Below the pieces are notes generated by a model, which searched no databases, was not told where the DNA came from, and saw nothing but the letters and a program-made list of their open reading frames with translations. This document shows positions 27,176 through 35,035 of a stretch of DNA of 64,000 nucleotides, piece after piece. The translations under genes and the position numbers were made by a program. The stretch's first letter is position 1; each line of letters begins with the position of its first letter. The DNA is taken from the NCBI RefSeq assembly GCF_965277665.1, contig NZ_OZ255835.1, positions 1,240,001-1,304,000 on the forward strand, given 5' to 3'. The stretch comes from Lichenicoccus sp965277665. GTDB lineage: Bacteria; Pseudomonadota; Alphaproteobacteria; Acetobacterales; Acetobacteraceae.

Positions 27176-27892
27176 TTACGCCGCCCCCGCGCGTTGCGCG
27201 GCCATCTGGTCGAACGCGGCCGCCCGCTTGTTGCGAAGGTGCCTGAACAGGATGTCGCTCAGCTCGTCGCCGGCGCGGCGTTGCAGCGCGTCGAGAATGG
27301 CTTCGTGCTCACGCATCGCCTCACCCCAGCGCTGGCGGTTGCGGGCAAAGTTCGCGCCGTAGCGCACCCTGCGCACCCTCGCCGCGAAGCTGGCGTAGGC
27401 AGTTCGCAGGGTGACGTTGCGGGCGGCTTCGACGATGCGCTGGTGAATGTCCTGGTTGAGGCCAAAATAGGCGGGCATGTCGCGCCGCAGATAGAACGCA
27501 TACATCTGGTGATGCAGGCGCTCGATCTCGACGATTTCCGCATCCGTGATCTGCTCGCAGGCGAGCCGGCCGGCCAACGCCTCAAGCCCGCCGACCACGT
27601 CGAAGAGCTCGCTCACATCGTGTTCGCTGAGCGGGCGGATCCTCGCACCTCGATTAGGAAGCAGCTCGACCAGTCCTTCCGCCGCGAGGACCTTGAGCGT
27701 TTCACGCAGCGGTGTACGCGAGACCCCGAACAGCGCGCAAAGCTCCCGTTCGGGGATGCGTACGCCTTCGGCGACATTGCCCTCGACGATATGGTCACGG
27801 ACCTTGACCAGCAGCCCGGCATGCAGCGAGACCGGCACCGCCTCGACCGAGGCGAACGATTCCGACCCGTCGGCAAATACCGCCCGACTCAT
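27176..27892 (-). CDS. GntR-family regulator, FCD (FadR) subclass
   Basis: 238-aa transcription factor. The N-terminal winged helix is clear (RIPERELCALFGVSRTPLRETLKVLAAEGLVELLPNRGARI). The C-terminal all-helical FCD ligand domain carries the metal-binding pattern (Asp and His in NQDIHQRIVEAA, His in REHEAILDAL). Such regulators respond to small organic acids. A 187-bp inserted element now begins four bases upstream of the ATG and separates it from its former ribosome binding site. It is upstream of, and in the same direction as, the oxidase pseudogene and divergent from the aminotransferase operon. Confidence 0.92.
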   Translation of the reverse strand: MSRAVFADGSESFASVEAVPVSLHAGLLVKVRDHIVEGNVAEGVRIPERELCALFGVSRTPLRETLKVLAAEGLVELLPNRGARIRPLSEHDVSELFDVVGGLEALAGRLACEQITDAEIVEIERLHHQMYAFYLRRDMPAYFGLNQDIHQRIVEAARNVTLRTAYASFAARVRRVRYGANFARNRQRWGEAMREHEAILDALQRRAGDELSDILFRHLRNKRAAAFDQMAAQRAGAA

Positions 27893-28089
27893 GCGCGCTG
27901 AGAGCCGGTTTGCAAATGCCTGATGCTGGATGAGAGCGGTCCGCAGGACCGCGGCCGACGTGACTTTCCGAGCACCGGAGCGGAGCGGCCTTGATGGCCG
28001 TGAGCAGCGGAGCGCAGGAGAGGCGCCCGGCCTTGTAAAGCGGGGGATCGCCAGCAGCAGGTGTTTGCAAACAGGCTCTCAGAACTCAT
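27889..28089 (-). CDS. Element-derived 66-codon leader frame coupled to the GntR start
   Basis: The duplicated target site at the right end of the inserted element includes an ATG (28087-28089) preceded by GGAGG, the former GntR translation start. Reading from it, the frame passes through the whole element without a stop and ends in a TGA (27889-27891) overlapping the original GntR ATG as ATGA. The peptide (MSSESLFANTCCWRS...) has no recognisable domain. It is likely a chance product, but it could restore translational coupling to the regulator. No evidence of expression. Confidence 0.4.
   Translation of the reverse strand: MSSESLFANTCCWRSPALQGRAPLLRSAAHGHQGRSAPVLGKSRRPRSCGPLSSSIRHLQTGSQRA
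27897..28083. mobile_element. MITE-like non-autonomous element (187 bp)
   Basis: Terminal inverted repeats of 32 bases (27898-27929 and 28051-28082) match at 28 positions and begin CTGAGAGCC. The element is flanked by the perfect 10-bp direct repeat ACTCATGCGC (27887-27896 and 28084-28093), the expected target duplication. Inside is a small perfect palindrome (GCGGTCC and GGACCGC, 27936-27952). It encodes no transposase. The insertion point is exactly at the translation start of the GntR gene. The parent transposon family cannot be named from sequence alone. Confidence 0.85.
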
Positions 28090-28130
28090 GCGCCCTCCAG
28101 AACCCCGTCCTCTGATGTCGATGCGTAAGC

Positions 28131-28157
28131 CTTGCATCCCCAAAAAGTGAATGCAAG
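28131..28157. promoter_or_regulatory. Inverted CTTGCAT/ATGCAAG pair, candidate GntR operator
   Basis: Perfect 7-base arms CTTGCAT (28131-28137) and ATGCAAG (28151-28157) with a 13-base spacer lie in the shared region between the GntR gene and the aminotransferase operon. A similar GAATGCAG follows at 28181-28188. Divergent regulators often bind such a site. Candidate only. Confidence 0.35.
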
Positions 28158-28219
28158 CGCACTTTGCGACCTCCTCGGTTGAATGCAGAGTGTCCGAGGC
28201 AGACAACAGGGTGCGATCG

Positions 28220-29428
28220 ATGGCCAGGTCTGGGCAGCATTTCCTTCAGATCCCGGGGCCGAGCCCGGTGCCCGAGCGCGTGCGCCAGGCCATGGACCGG
28301 CAGGTGATCGACCATCGCGGCCCGGAGTTCGGGCTGCTCGGACGCGAGGTGCTCGCGGGCTGTCGGTCGATCTTCAAGACCTCCCGCCCGGTGGTGATCT
28401 ATCCCTCGTCTGGAACCGGCGCCTGGGAAGCCGCCATCGTCAACACGCTCTCACCAGGTGACCGGGTGCTCATGGTCGAGACCGGCCAGTTCGCAACATT
28501 GTGGCGACAGATGGCGGGCCGCCTGGGCCTTGAGGTCGAGTTCATCCCTGGCGACTGGCGGCGCGGCGCGCCCCCGGATGCCATCGAGGCGAGGCTGGCG
28601 GAGGACCGGACGCACGCGATCAAGGCCGTCATGGTGGTCCATAACGAGACATCGACCGGCGCGCTCAGCAGCGTCCCCGCGATACGCCGCGCCATCGACG
28701 CTGTCGGCCACCCGGCGCTGTTCATGGTGGACACGATCTCCTCGCTCGGCTCTGCCGAGTACCGCCATGACGAGTGGCAGGTCGACGTGACGATCGCCTG
28801 TTCGCAGAAGGGATTGATGTTGCCGCCGGGTCTCGGCTTCAACGCCATGTCGGACAAGGCGCTCGCGGCGTCGCGGACGAACCGGATGCCGCGTTCCTAC
28901 TGGGACTGGGCCGAAATGCTGAAGCCGAATGCCAGCGGCTTTTTCCCGTACACGCCCGCGACCACCCTGCTGTACGGCCTGCGCGAGGCGATCGCCATCC
29001 TCCACGAGGAGGGTCTCGATGCCGTCTTCGCGCGTCACCATCGCCTTGCCGCGGCCACCCGGGCGGCCGTGCGCGTCTGGGGGCTTGAGGTGCTGTGCCT
29101 CGAGGAAGCCGAATACTCGCCGGTGCTGACGGCCATACTGATGCCGTCCGGACATGACGCGGACAATTTGCGCAAGGTCGTGCTCGAGACCTGCGACATG
29201 TCGCTGGGCGCCGGGCTCGGCAAGCTCGCCGGGACGGTGTTTCGCATCGGCCATCTCGGCGCCTGCAACAGCCTGGTCCTGGCGGCGGCGCTGAGCGGTG
29301 TCGAGATGGGCTTTTCGCGCGCCGGTGTGCCGCATCGTGAAGGCGGCGTCGCGGCGGCGCTGGCCGTGCTCGAAGGACGTGGCGGCGGCGAGGTGCAGAC
29401 GCAGGCGGGGCGCGGCAGGGCGGCATGA
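28220..29428 (+). CDS. Class V aminotransferase (serine/alanine-glyoxylate type)
   Basis: PLP enzyme of 402 aa from the ATG at 28220. The N-terminus FLQIPGPSPVPERVRQAM, the motif HRGPEFG and the PLP-Lys site (TIACSQKGLMLPPGLGF) are those of serine-glyoxylate/alanine-glyoxylate aminotransferases. GTGAWEAA and VDTISSLG complete the pattern. It probably transfers an amino group to glyoxylate or a similar 2-oxo acid in the cytoplasm. It heads an operon with an overlapping hydratase gene, divergent from the GntR gene. Confidence 0.9.
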   Translation: MARSGQHFLQIPGPSPVPERVRQAMDRQVIDHRGPEFGLLGREVLAGCRSIFKTSRPVVIYPSSGTGAWEAAIVNTLSPGDRVLMVETGQFATLWRQMAGRLGLEVEFIPGDWRRGAPPDAIEARLAEDRTHAIKAVMVVHNETSTGALSSVPAIRRAIDAVGHPALFMVDTISSLGSAEYRHDEWQVDVTIACSQKGLMLPPGLGFNAMSDKALAASRTNRMPRSYWDWAEMLKPNASGFFPYTPATTLLYGLREAIAILHEEGLDAVFARHHRLAAATRAAVRVWGLEVLCLEEAEYSPVLTAILMPSGHDADNLRKVVLETCDMSLGAGLGKLAGTVFRIGHLGACNSLVLAAALSGVEMGFSRAGVPHREGGVAAALAVLEGRGGGEVQTQAGRGRAA

Positions 29429-30192
29429 CGAGCCCCGGCGTGGGGGGGCCGGCCGATCGCCTGGCGGCGATGCTGGTGCAGGCGATCGCGACCGGCGTCC
29501 CGGTCGGCGGTGCGGGGATGCCGGCGATCGAGGCGGAGCGGGACGCCTACCGGGTACAGGCTCTGGTCACCGAGGCCCTCGGACCGGTTGTCGGCTGGAA
29601 GGTCGGGCGCAAGTCGCCGCAGGCCGCGCCGACCTGCGCGCCCTTGTTCGCCAGCCGTATGAACCCGTCCGGGGGAACCATCGGGCGGGACGCGTTCCGG
29701 CTCTGGCGCCTCGAGGCCGAACTGGCGTTCCGCCTGGCGCGCGACCTGCCACCGGTCGGCAAGCCGCGCGGCCGCGACGAGGTCCTCGCCGCGGTGGGCG
29801 AGGTGCTCGCCGTGTTCGAGATCGTCGACAGCCGGTACGCCGCCTGGCCCGACATGGCGCCGGCGATGCTCCTGGCCGATCTGCAGTCGCATGGTGCCAT
29901 GGTCATCGGCTCGTCCATCCCGATGCCGGCTGCCTCGGCGCTCAAGACCGTGCACGCCCGGCTCGACGTCAACGGGATTCGTGTCGTGGACGCAGGCAGC
30001 AACCCTGCCGGCGACATCATCGAACTCCTGGTGTGGCTGGCGAACCAACCGGCCCCGGGCGGCCGGTCACTGCGCGCCGGCGATCTGGTCACGACCGGAT
30101 CCTTTACCGGCCTCGTGACGCTGCCACCCGGCGGCCACGCCGAAGCACGGTTGAGCGGCGTCGGAACGGTGGCCGTCACGCGCGGACAATGA
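29425..30192 (+). CDS. 2-keto-4-pentenoate hydratase-like (FAH superfamily) protein
   Basis: 255-aa protein of the fumarylacetoacetate hydrolase/MhpD-type fold. VGWKVGRKSPQ, RLEAELAFRLARDLP (metal-binding Glu residues) and FEIVDSRY are family motifs, and PAGDIIELLVWLANQ is the usual late block. It likely handles an unsaturated or 2-oxo acid. ATG overlaps the aminotransferase stop (ATGA). The exact reaction is not readable from sequence. Confidence 0.85.
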   Translation: MTSPGVGGPADRLAAMLVQAIATGVPVGGAGMPAIEAERDAYRVQALVTEALGPVVGWKVGRKSPQAAPTCAPLFASRMNPSGGTIGRDAFRLWRLEAELAFRLARDLPPVGKPRGRDEVLAAVGEVLAVFEIVDSRYAAWPDMAPAMLLADLQSHGAMVIGSSIPMPAASALKTVHARLDVNGIRVVDAGSNPAGDIIELLVWLANQPAPGGRSLRAGDLVTTGSFTGLVTLPPGGHAEARLSGVGTVAVTRGQ

Positions 30193-30219
30193 CGTGAAGT
30201 GATCCGTGCGTCGCGCCCG

Positions 30220-30255
30220 CCGTGGCTTGCAGCAGGGCCGTGGCTTGCAGCAGGA
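30220..30255 (+). repeat. Two 18-bp direct repeats in a leader
   Basis: The unit CCGTGGCTTGCAGCAGGG is present twice back to back (30220-30237, 30238-30255), differing only at the last base. It lies in the 108-base gap before the MFS gene at 30301, outside coding sequence. Confidence 0.85.
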
Positions 30256-30300
30256 TTGAAGCAAGAGAACCGCCAAAGCGCGGTCGTCTGGGAGGACATG

Positions 30301-31623
30301 ATGCAAGTCGCAGGCCTTGGCCGCTTGGTGGCAACGCCACGCTTGCGTGCCACACAACGTTCGGCGCTGACCATGCTCGTGGCCGCCGGCGCCGTCAATT
30401 ATATCGACCGCGCCACGCTCGCGGTCGCCAACCCGCTGATCCGCCGCGACCTGCACCTCTCGATTGCGGATATGGGGTATCTGCTCTCCGCTTTCCTCTG
30501 GGCCTATGCCTTCGCTCAGCTCCCGACAGGCGCGATGGTGGACCGGATCGGGCCGCGCAAGCTGCTGACCATCGGGCTCTCACTCTGGTCGCTGGCGCAG
30601 GTGCTCGCCGGACTGGTGCAGAGCTTCGGCCAGTTCTTCGGCGCCCGGGTCCTGCTCGGCATCGGCGAGGCGCCGCAATTCCCGACCGGAGCACGCGTCG
30701 CGCGCGATTGGTTCAATCCGCGCGACCGCGGGCTGGCCACGGGAATCTTCAACTGCGCCTCCTCGCTTGGTACAGCGATCGGCGTGCCGCTGCTGACCTT
30801 CCTCATGCTCAGCTTCGGCTGGCGCGCGATGTTCGTCATCATGGGCGTCGTCGGACTCTTGATCGCATGCTGGTGGTTCGTGCGCTACCGCGATCCGACT
30901 TCCGTCGCACTGACACCGGAGGAGAACGCCTATCGCATCCAGGGCGACCCTCCCGGCCACCGCGCGAAGGTGACGTTCCGCGAGTGGCGCAGCCTGTTCC
31001 GCTTTCGAACCACCTGGGGAATGATCCTGGGCTATTTCGGCTGCATCTACCTGACCTGGATCTACAGCGCCTGGCTACCCGCCTATTTCGAGATCCAGCG
31101 GCACATGACGGTGAAATATACCGGAATCGCCGCGTCCATCCCCTTCCTCTGGGGCGTTCTCGGCAGCGTGCTCGGCGGATATTTCGCTGACTGGCTGCTG
31201 CGCCACGGCTTCTCGCCGATGAACAGTCGCAAGTTGCCGGCCGGTGTGGCGCTTCTCGGCACTGCCGCATGCACCGCCGCCGCGGCCTATGTCGAGAGCA
31301 ATCTGCTCGCCATCATCTTCATCTCTGCCTCGCTGTTCCTCGTGTACGTGACCAGCACCTGCGCCTGGGCGCTGAGTTCCGTCGGCGCGCCGACCAACTG
31401 CACCGCCTCGATCGGGGCGATGCAGAATTTCGGTGGCTATCTGGGCGGCGCGCTGGCGCCCACGGTCACCGGGCTCATCGTGCAGATGACCGGCTCATTC
31501 GTGCTGGCGTTGGTGGTGGGTGCGGTGATCGGTGTGATCTCCGCCGCCTCCTATCTGTTCATCGTACGCGCCCCGGTGACGGCGGCGGACATGCAGGGGT
31601 TGGGAGCCTTGCCAGCCCGCTGA
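30301..31623 (+). CDS. MFS transporter, anion:cation symporter type
   Basis: Twelve-helix major facilitator of 440 aa. NYIDRATLAVANPLI in helix 1 and DRIGPRKLLTIGLSLWS after helix 2 are typical of the ACS (glucarate/galactonate/phthalate) family, as is GEAPQFPTGARVARDWF. Two ATGs stand in tandem (30298, 30301); the second has the better spacing from GGAGG. The substrate is probably an organic or sugar acid, judged from family and neighbours. Confidence 0.9.
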   Translation: MQVAGLGRLVATPRLRATQRSALTMLVAAGAVNYIDRATLAVANPLIRRDLHLSIADMGYLLSAFLWAYAFAQLPTGAMVDRIGPRKLLTIGLSLWSLAQVLAGLVQSFGQFFGARVLLGIGEAPQFPTGARVARDWFNPRDRGLATGIFNCASSLGTAIGVPLLTFLMLSFGWRAMFVIMGVVGLLIACWWFVRYRDPTSVALTPEENAYRIQGDPPGHRAKVTFREWRSLFRFRTTWGMILGYFGCIYLTWIYSAWLPAYFEIQRHMTVKYTGIAASIPFLWGVLGSVLGGYFADWLLRHGFSPMNSRKLPAGVALLGTAACTAAAAYVESNLLAIIFISASLFLVYVTSTCAWALSSVGAPTNCTASIGAMQNFGGYLGGALAPTVTGLIVQMTGSFVLALVVGAVIGVISAASYLFIVRAPVTAADMQGLGALPAR

Positions 31624-31660
31624 TCACGGCGCCTCGGCAGGCCTCCGGGAGGAACAGGCT

Positions 31661-32959
31661 TTGCAGATCAAGACACTTGCAGGCCGCCCGGCAGCGATCC
31701 CCAGACGGCGATATTATGTCTATCTCCTGCTCTTCGTCATGACGATGATCAATTATACCGACCGCGTAAACCTGTCGGTCGCCGCGCACGCCATTGCCCA
31801 AAGATTCCACCTGTCGCCGGCGGCCCTCGGCTGGCTGCTCTCGGCGCATATCTGGCCATACATCATCTGCCTCGCTCCCGCCGGGCTGCTTATCGACCGG
31901 TTCGGCTATCGGCGGGGCGGCGCCGTGAGCGTCGGCTTCTGGTCGTTCTGCACGCTGGCGACCGCGATCGTCACCACGCCGCTGGCACTCTACGTCGCTC
32001 GCGTCGGTCTCGGTGCCGGCGAGGCAGCCAATTTTCCGATCGGCACCCGCGCGATCCGGGCATGGGCGCCACGGCGCGAATACGGCTTCGCCATATCCAC
32101 CCTGTCGCTCGGGCAGTGGTTCGGCACCGCGTTCGGGGCCATGACGGTCGGCGCCGTCGTTCAGCACTTCGGCTGGCGCGGCGCCTTCGTGTTCACCGGC
32201 ATGCTCGGCCTCGTCTGGCTCGTTGTCTGGCTCCTCTTCATCAGAGATCCGCAGGAGACCCGCTGGCTCGAGAGCGAAGAGTGTGCACAGATCCTGGCGG
32301 AGCGGGAGGTCGGGTCGCACGCATCGGGGGACATTCTGCAGCTGCTTCGGAGCCAATCACTCTGGGCGCTCGGCCTCGCCCAGGGTGCCTTTGTCTATGA
32401 GGCCTACATGTTGCTCAGCTGGCTTCCCAACTTCCTCCAGACGCAGCGCGGCATCGCGATCTTCCGATCCGGCCTCTACACCGCGATCATCTACGGAACT
32501 GCCGTGGTCGTCAGCATCCTGCTCGCCCGTCTGTCCGATCGGTGGCTCGGCCAGGACGCGCTCCGGCACGGAGCGCGCAAGTGGGTGGTCGCCGCCTCCT
32601 TCCTGCCCGCGATGCTGGTCGCGATGATCCCGGCCATCGGCGCCACCTGGATCCTGGTCGCGGCTTTGACAGTGTCGGTCAGCTTTCTGGCGAATGGCAT
32701 CGCGCTCAACACGGCGCTCTGCAACGACCTTATACGGCGGCCGCAGGACGCGGGTACGGCGGTGGCCCTGTTCACGCTGATCAGCAATCTCGTTGGGGTG
32801 ACCGCACCGATCGTCACCGGCTACGTGGTCGGCGCGACCGGCCGCTTCAACGGCGCCTTCTGGCTTACCGGCATGATCCTGTTCGCCGGCGTGATCGTGC
32901 TTCTGGCACTTGTGGGCGGCCCGATCGGCGCGGCCGAGCGGATGGAGCGCCTCGCATGA
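31661..32959 (+). CDS. MFS transporter, ACS-like
   Basis: Second major facilitator, 432 aa, with start TTG at 31661 preceded by a GGGAGG. Helix 1 reads INYTDRVNLSVAAHAIA, and GAGEAANFPIGTRAIRAW is the equivalent of the conserved GExxxxP motif. It is 38 bases downstream of the previous carrier, and its stop overlaps the ATG of the first Gfo/Idh gene, so transport and catabolism are co-expressed. Similar to but clearly different from its neighbour, so not a recent duplicate. Confidence 0.9.
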   Translation: MQIKTLAGRPAAIPRRRYYVYLLLFVMTMINYTDRVNLSVAAHAIAQRFHLSPAALGWLLSAHIWPYIICLAPAGLLIDRFGYRRGGAVSVGFWSFCTLATAIVTTPLALYVARVGLGAGEAANFPIGTRAIRAWAPRREYGFAISTLSLGQWFGTAFGAMTVGAVVQHFGWRGAFVFTGMLGLVWLVVWLLFIRDPQETRWLESEECAQILAEREVGSHASGDILQLLRSQSLWALGLAQGAFVYEAYMLLSWLPNFLQTQRGIAIFRSGLYTAIIYGTAVVVSILLARLSDRWLGQDALRHGARKWVVAASFLPAMLVAMIPAIGATWILVAALTVSVSFLANGIALNTALCNDLIRRPQDAGTAVALFTLISNLVGVTAPIVTGYVVGATGRFNGAFWLTGMILFAGVIVLLALVGGPIGAAERMERLA

Positions 32960-33987
32960 CCCGCTTCGCCGTGATCGGCCTCGACCATCGCCATGTGTAT
33001 GACCTGACGGCGGGGCTGCTGGAAGCCGGTATGACGTGCGCCGGGTACTGGCCCGATACGACCGACAAGCGAGTGCTGCAAGGCTTTTGCAAACGCTTCC
33101 CCGATCTTGCCGCAGTACTGGATCGGCGCCGCCTCATCGAGGATCCGGCGGTGGACGTGATCGTCACCGCCGCCGTGCCTCGCAACCGCGCGCCGCTCGC
33201 CATCGAGGCCATGCGCCACGGCAAGGACGTGCTGACCGACAAGCCGGGCGTGACCGGTGTCGCACAGCTCGATGCGGTCGTGCAGGCGGTCGCGGAAACC
33301 GGGCGGATCTTCTCCATCTGCTTCTCCGAGCGCTTCCAGGTTCCGGCGGTCGAGGCGGCGCTGGAGCTGGTCCGGAACGGCGCGATCGGCGCCGTCGTGC
33401 AGACGGTCAATCTGGCGCCGCACCGGCTGAACCCCGCCATCCGCCCGGCCTGGTTCTTCGAGCCGGACGCGTTCGGTGGCATATTGTGCGACATCGGATC
33501 GCACCAGATCGACCAGTTCCTGGTCTTTACCGGCAGCGAGGACACGCATGTCGCGAGCAGTACCGTCGCTTCGGTCGGTCCGCTGCCATGCGCGGGCTTT
33601 CACAATTTCGGCGAGATCGTGCTGCGCAGCGAGCGCGCCATGGGCTACGTGCGGGTGGACTGGTTCACGCCGGACGGGCTCCCGGGATGGGGAGATGGTC
33701 GGCTGATCGTCGTGGGCACCGAGGGCAGCATCGAGGTGCGAAAGTATCTTGATCTCGATGGCAGGGCCGGCTCGGATCACCTGTTCCTGACGGATCGGCA
33801 AGGCGTCCGCCATCTCGGGTGCGCGGATCGGCCGATCACGTTCTTCCGCAATTTTGCAGCCGATGTCGCTGCCCGCGGTGAGAGCGCGATGGCGCAGGAG
33901 CATGTCTTCGCGGTGTGCCGTCTTGCGCTGGAGGCACAGGCCCGCGCGAAGCGCCTGGTCCTCCCGGGCGGGCGGCCGCTGCCATGA
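32956..33987 (+). CDS. Gfo/Idh/MocA-family dehydrogenase (first)
   Basis: NAD(P)-dependent sugar dehydrogenase-like protein of 343 aa. The Rossmann start is FAVIGLDHRHVYDL, where the usual GxGxxG is altered to GLDHRH; DKPGVT occupies the place of the EKP motif and CDIGSHQIDQF corresponds to the conserved GGxxxDxGxHxxD block with catalytic Asp/His. ATG overlaps the MFS stop, and its own stop overlaps the next dehydrogenase. The altered nucleotide motif is common in the subgroup starting VIGLDHRH. Confidence 0.88.
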   Translation: MTRFAVIGLDHRHVYDLTAGLLEAGMTCAGYWPDTTDKRVLQGFCKRFPDLAAVLDRRRLIEDPAVDVIVTAAVPRNRAPLAIEAMRHGKDVLTDKPGVTGVAQLDAVVQAVAETGRIFSICFSERFQVPAVEAALELVRNGAIGAVVQTVNLAPHRLNPAIRPAWFFEPDAFGGILCDIGSHQIDQFLVFTGSEDTHVASSTVASVGPLPCAGFHNFGEIVLRSERAMGYVRVDWFTPDGLPGWGDGRLIVVGTEGSIEVRKYLDLDGRAGSDHLFLTDRQGVRHLGCADRPITFFRNFAADVAARGESAMAQEHVFAVCRLALEAQARAKRLVLPGGRPLP

Positions 33988-35009
33988 GCCGCATCGGCGT
34001 TGCCGTGATCGGCCTTGGACCGGCGTCCGAGCCGCATCTGAGGAGCCTGCTCGAACTCGAGGATCGGGTGGAGATACGCTGGGCCGTCAGTCGAAGCACG
34101 GCGCGGACGCAGGCGGCCGCCGCGTGCCACGGCGTTCCCGTCACCAACGATGCGCAGCGGGCGATCACCGACCCGGGCGTATCCGCTGTGCTGCTGCTGA
34201 CGCCGCCGTCGGCGCATCTCGAGCTTGCCGAACAGTGCTTCGGCCACGGCAAGCATGTGCTCGTCGAGAAGCCCCTCGAGACCTCGGTGACACGCGCCCG
34301 CCGGCTGGTGTGCGCGGCGCGCGTATCGGGGTGCCGGCTTGGCGTCGTGCTGCAGCACCGCTTTCGCCCAGGCAGCGAGCGCCTGGCCGAGCTCCTGGCC
34401 GCTTGCGTCCTGGGCGAGATTGCCGCCGGCTGGGTCACGGTGCCCTGGTGGCGTCCGCAGACCTACTACGACCAGCCAGGGCGCGGAACCTTCGCCCGGG
34501 ATGGCGGGGGTGTGCTGCTGTCGCAGGCAATCCACACGCTCGATCTGTTCCGCTCCCTCGTCGGCGTCTCGGGCGTGACGGCGGCGCACATCGCGACGAC
34601 CGGCCTGCATCGCATGGAGGCAGAGGATTATGCCGTCGCGTTGCTGCGCCTGGGCAACGGGGCGCCCGGAATGCTGGCCGCAACCACGAGCTACTATCCC
34701 GGGAGCCCGGAGCGGATCGAGATCATCGGGACACGCGGCTCCGCGATCCTGGCAGGGTCGCAACTCGAGCTACGGTGCCTCGACGGAACCGGTGAGGTGG
34801 TGGAAGGCGACGGTGGAACCGGCAGCGGCGCAGGGATCATGGACTTCCCGCACGACGCCCATCGGGCATTGCTGGCCGACTTCCTCGACGCGATCCTGGC
34901 TGATCGCGACCCGCGCGTGACGGGCGAGGAGGCGCTGGCGACGCAGGAGCTCATCGAACAAATTCTTGCCCAGGGACATCGGACCCCGTCTTTCCCTGAC
35001 AAGTTGTGA
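33984..35009 (+). CDS. Gfo/Idh/MocA-family dehydrogenase (second)
   Basis: 341-aa paralogue-like enzyme with VAVIGLGPASEPHL at the N-terminus, the canonical VEKPLETSV (EKP motif) and GGGVLLSQAIHTLDLF as the catalytic block. It probably oxidises or reduces a sugar or sugar acid. It is translationally coupled to the preceding dehydrogenase; the stop overlaps a possible GTG start of the next MFS gene. Confidence 0.9.
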   Translation: MSRIGVAVIGLGPASEPHLRSLLELEDRVEIRWAVSRSTARTQAAAACHGVPVTNDAQRAITDPGVSAVLLLTPPSAHLELAEQCFGHGKHVLVEKPLETSVTRARRLVCAARVSGCRLGVVLQHRFRPGSERLAELLAACVLGEIAAGWVTVPWWRPQTYYDQPGRGTFARDGGGVLLSQAIHTLDLFRSLVGVSGVTAAHIATTGLHRMEAEDYAVALLRLGNGAPGMLAATTSYYPGSPERIEIIGTRGSAILAGSQLELRCLDGTGEVVEGDGGTGSGAGIMDFPHDAHRALLADFLDAILADRDPRVTGEEALATQELIEQILAQGHRTPSFPDKL

Positions 35010-35035
35010 AAGCCTCGCACAGGAAAACACACGTG

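Noticed and set aside
30220..30255. Direct repeats as a CRISPR or phage attachment site
   Set aside because: Only two adjacent 18-bp copies without spacers, no cas or integrase genes. A simple tandem duplication is sufficient.
33088..33100. TTTTGCAAACG as a second copy of the MITE end
   Set aside because: Only the TTTGCAAA core matches and it is inside a well-conserved dehydrogenase gene; there is no CTGAGAGCC end or partner repeat.
32956..35009. The two Gfo/Idh genes as a recent tandem duplication
   Set aside because: Their N-terminal motifs (GLDHRH versus GLGPAS) and catalytic blocks differ strongly, so they are distant family members.
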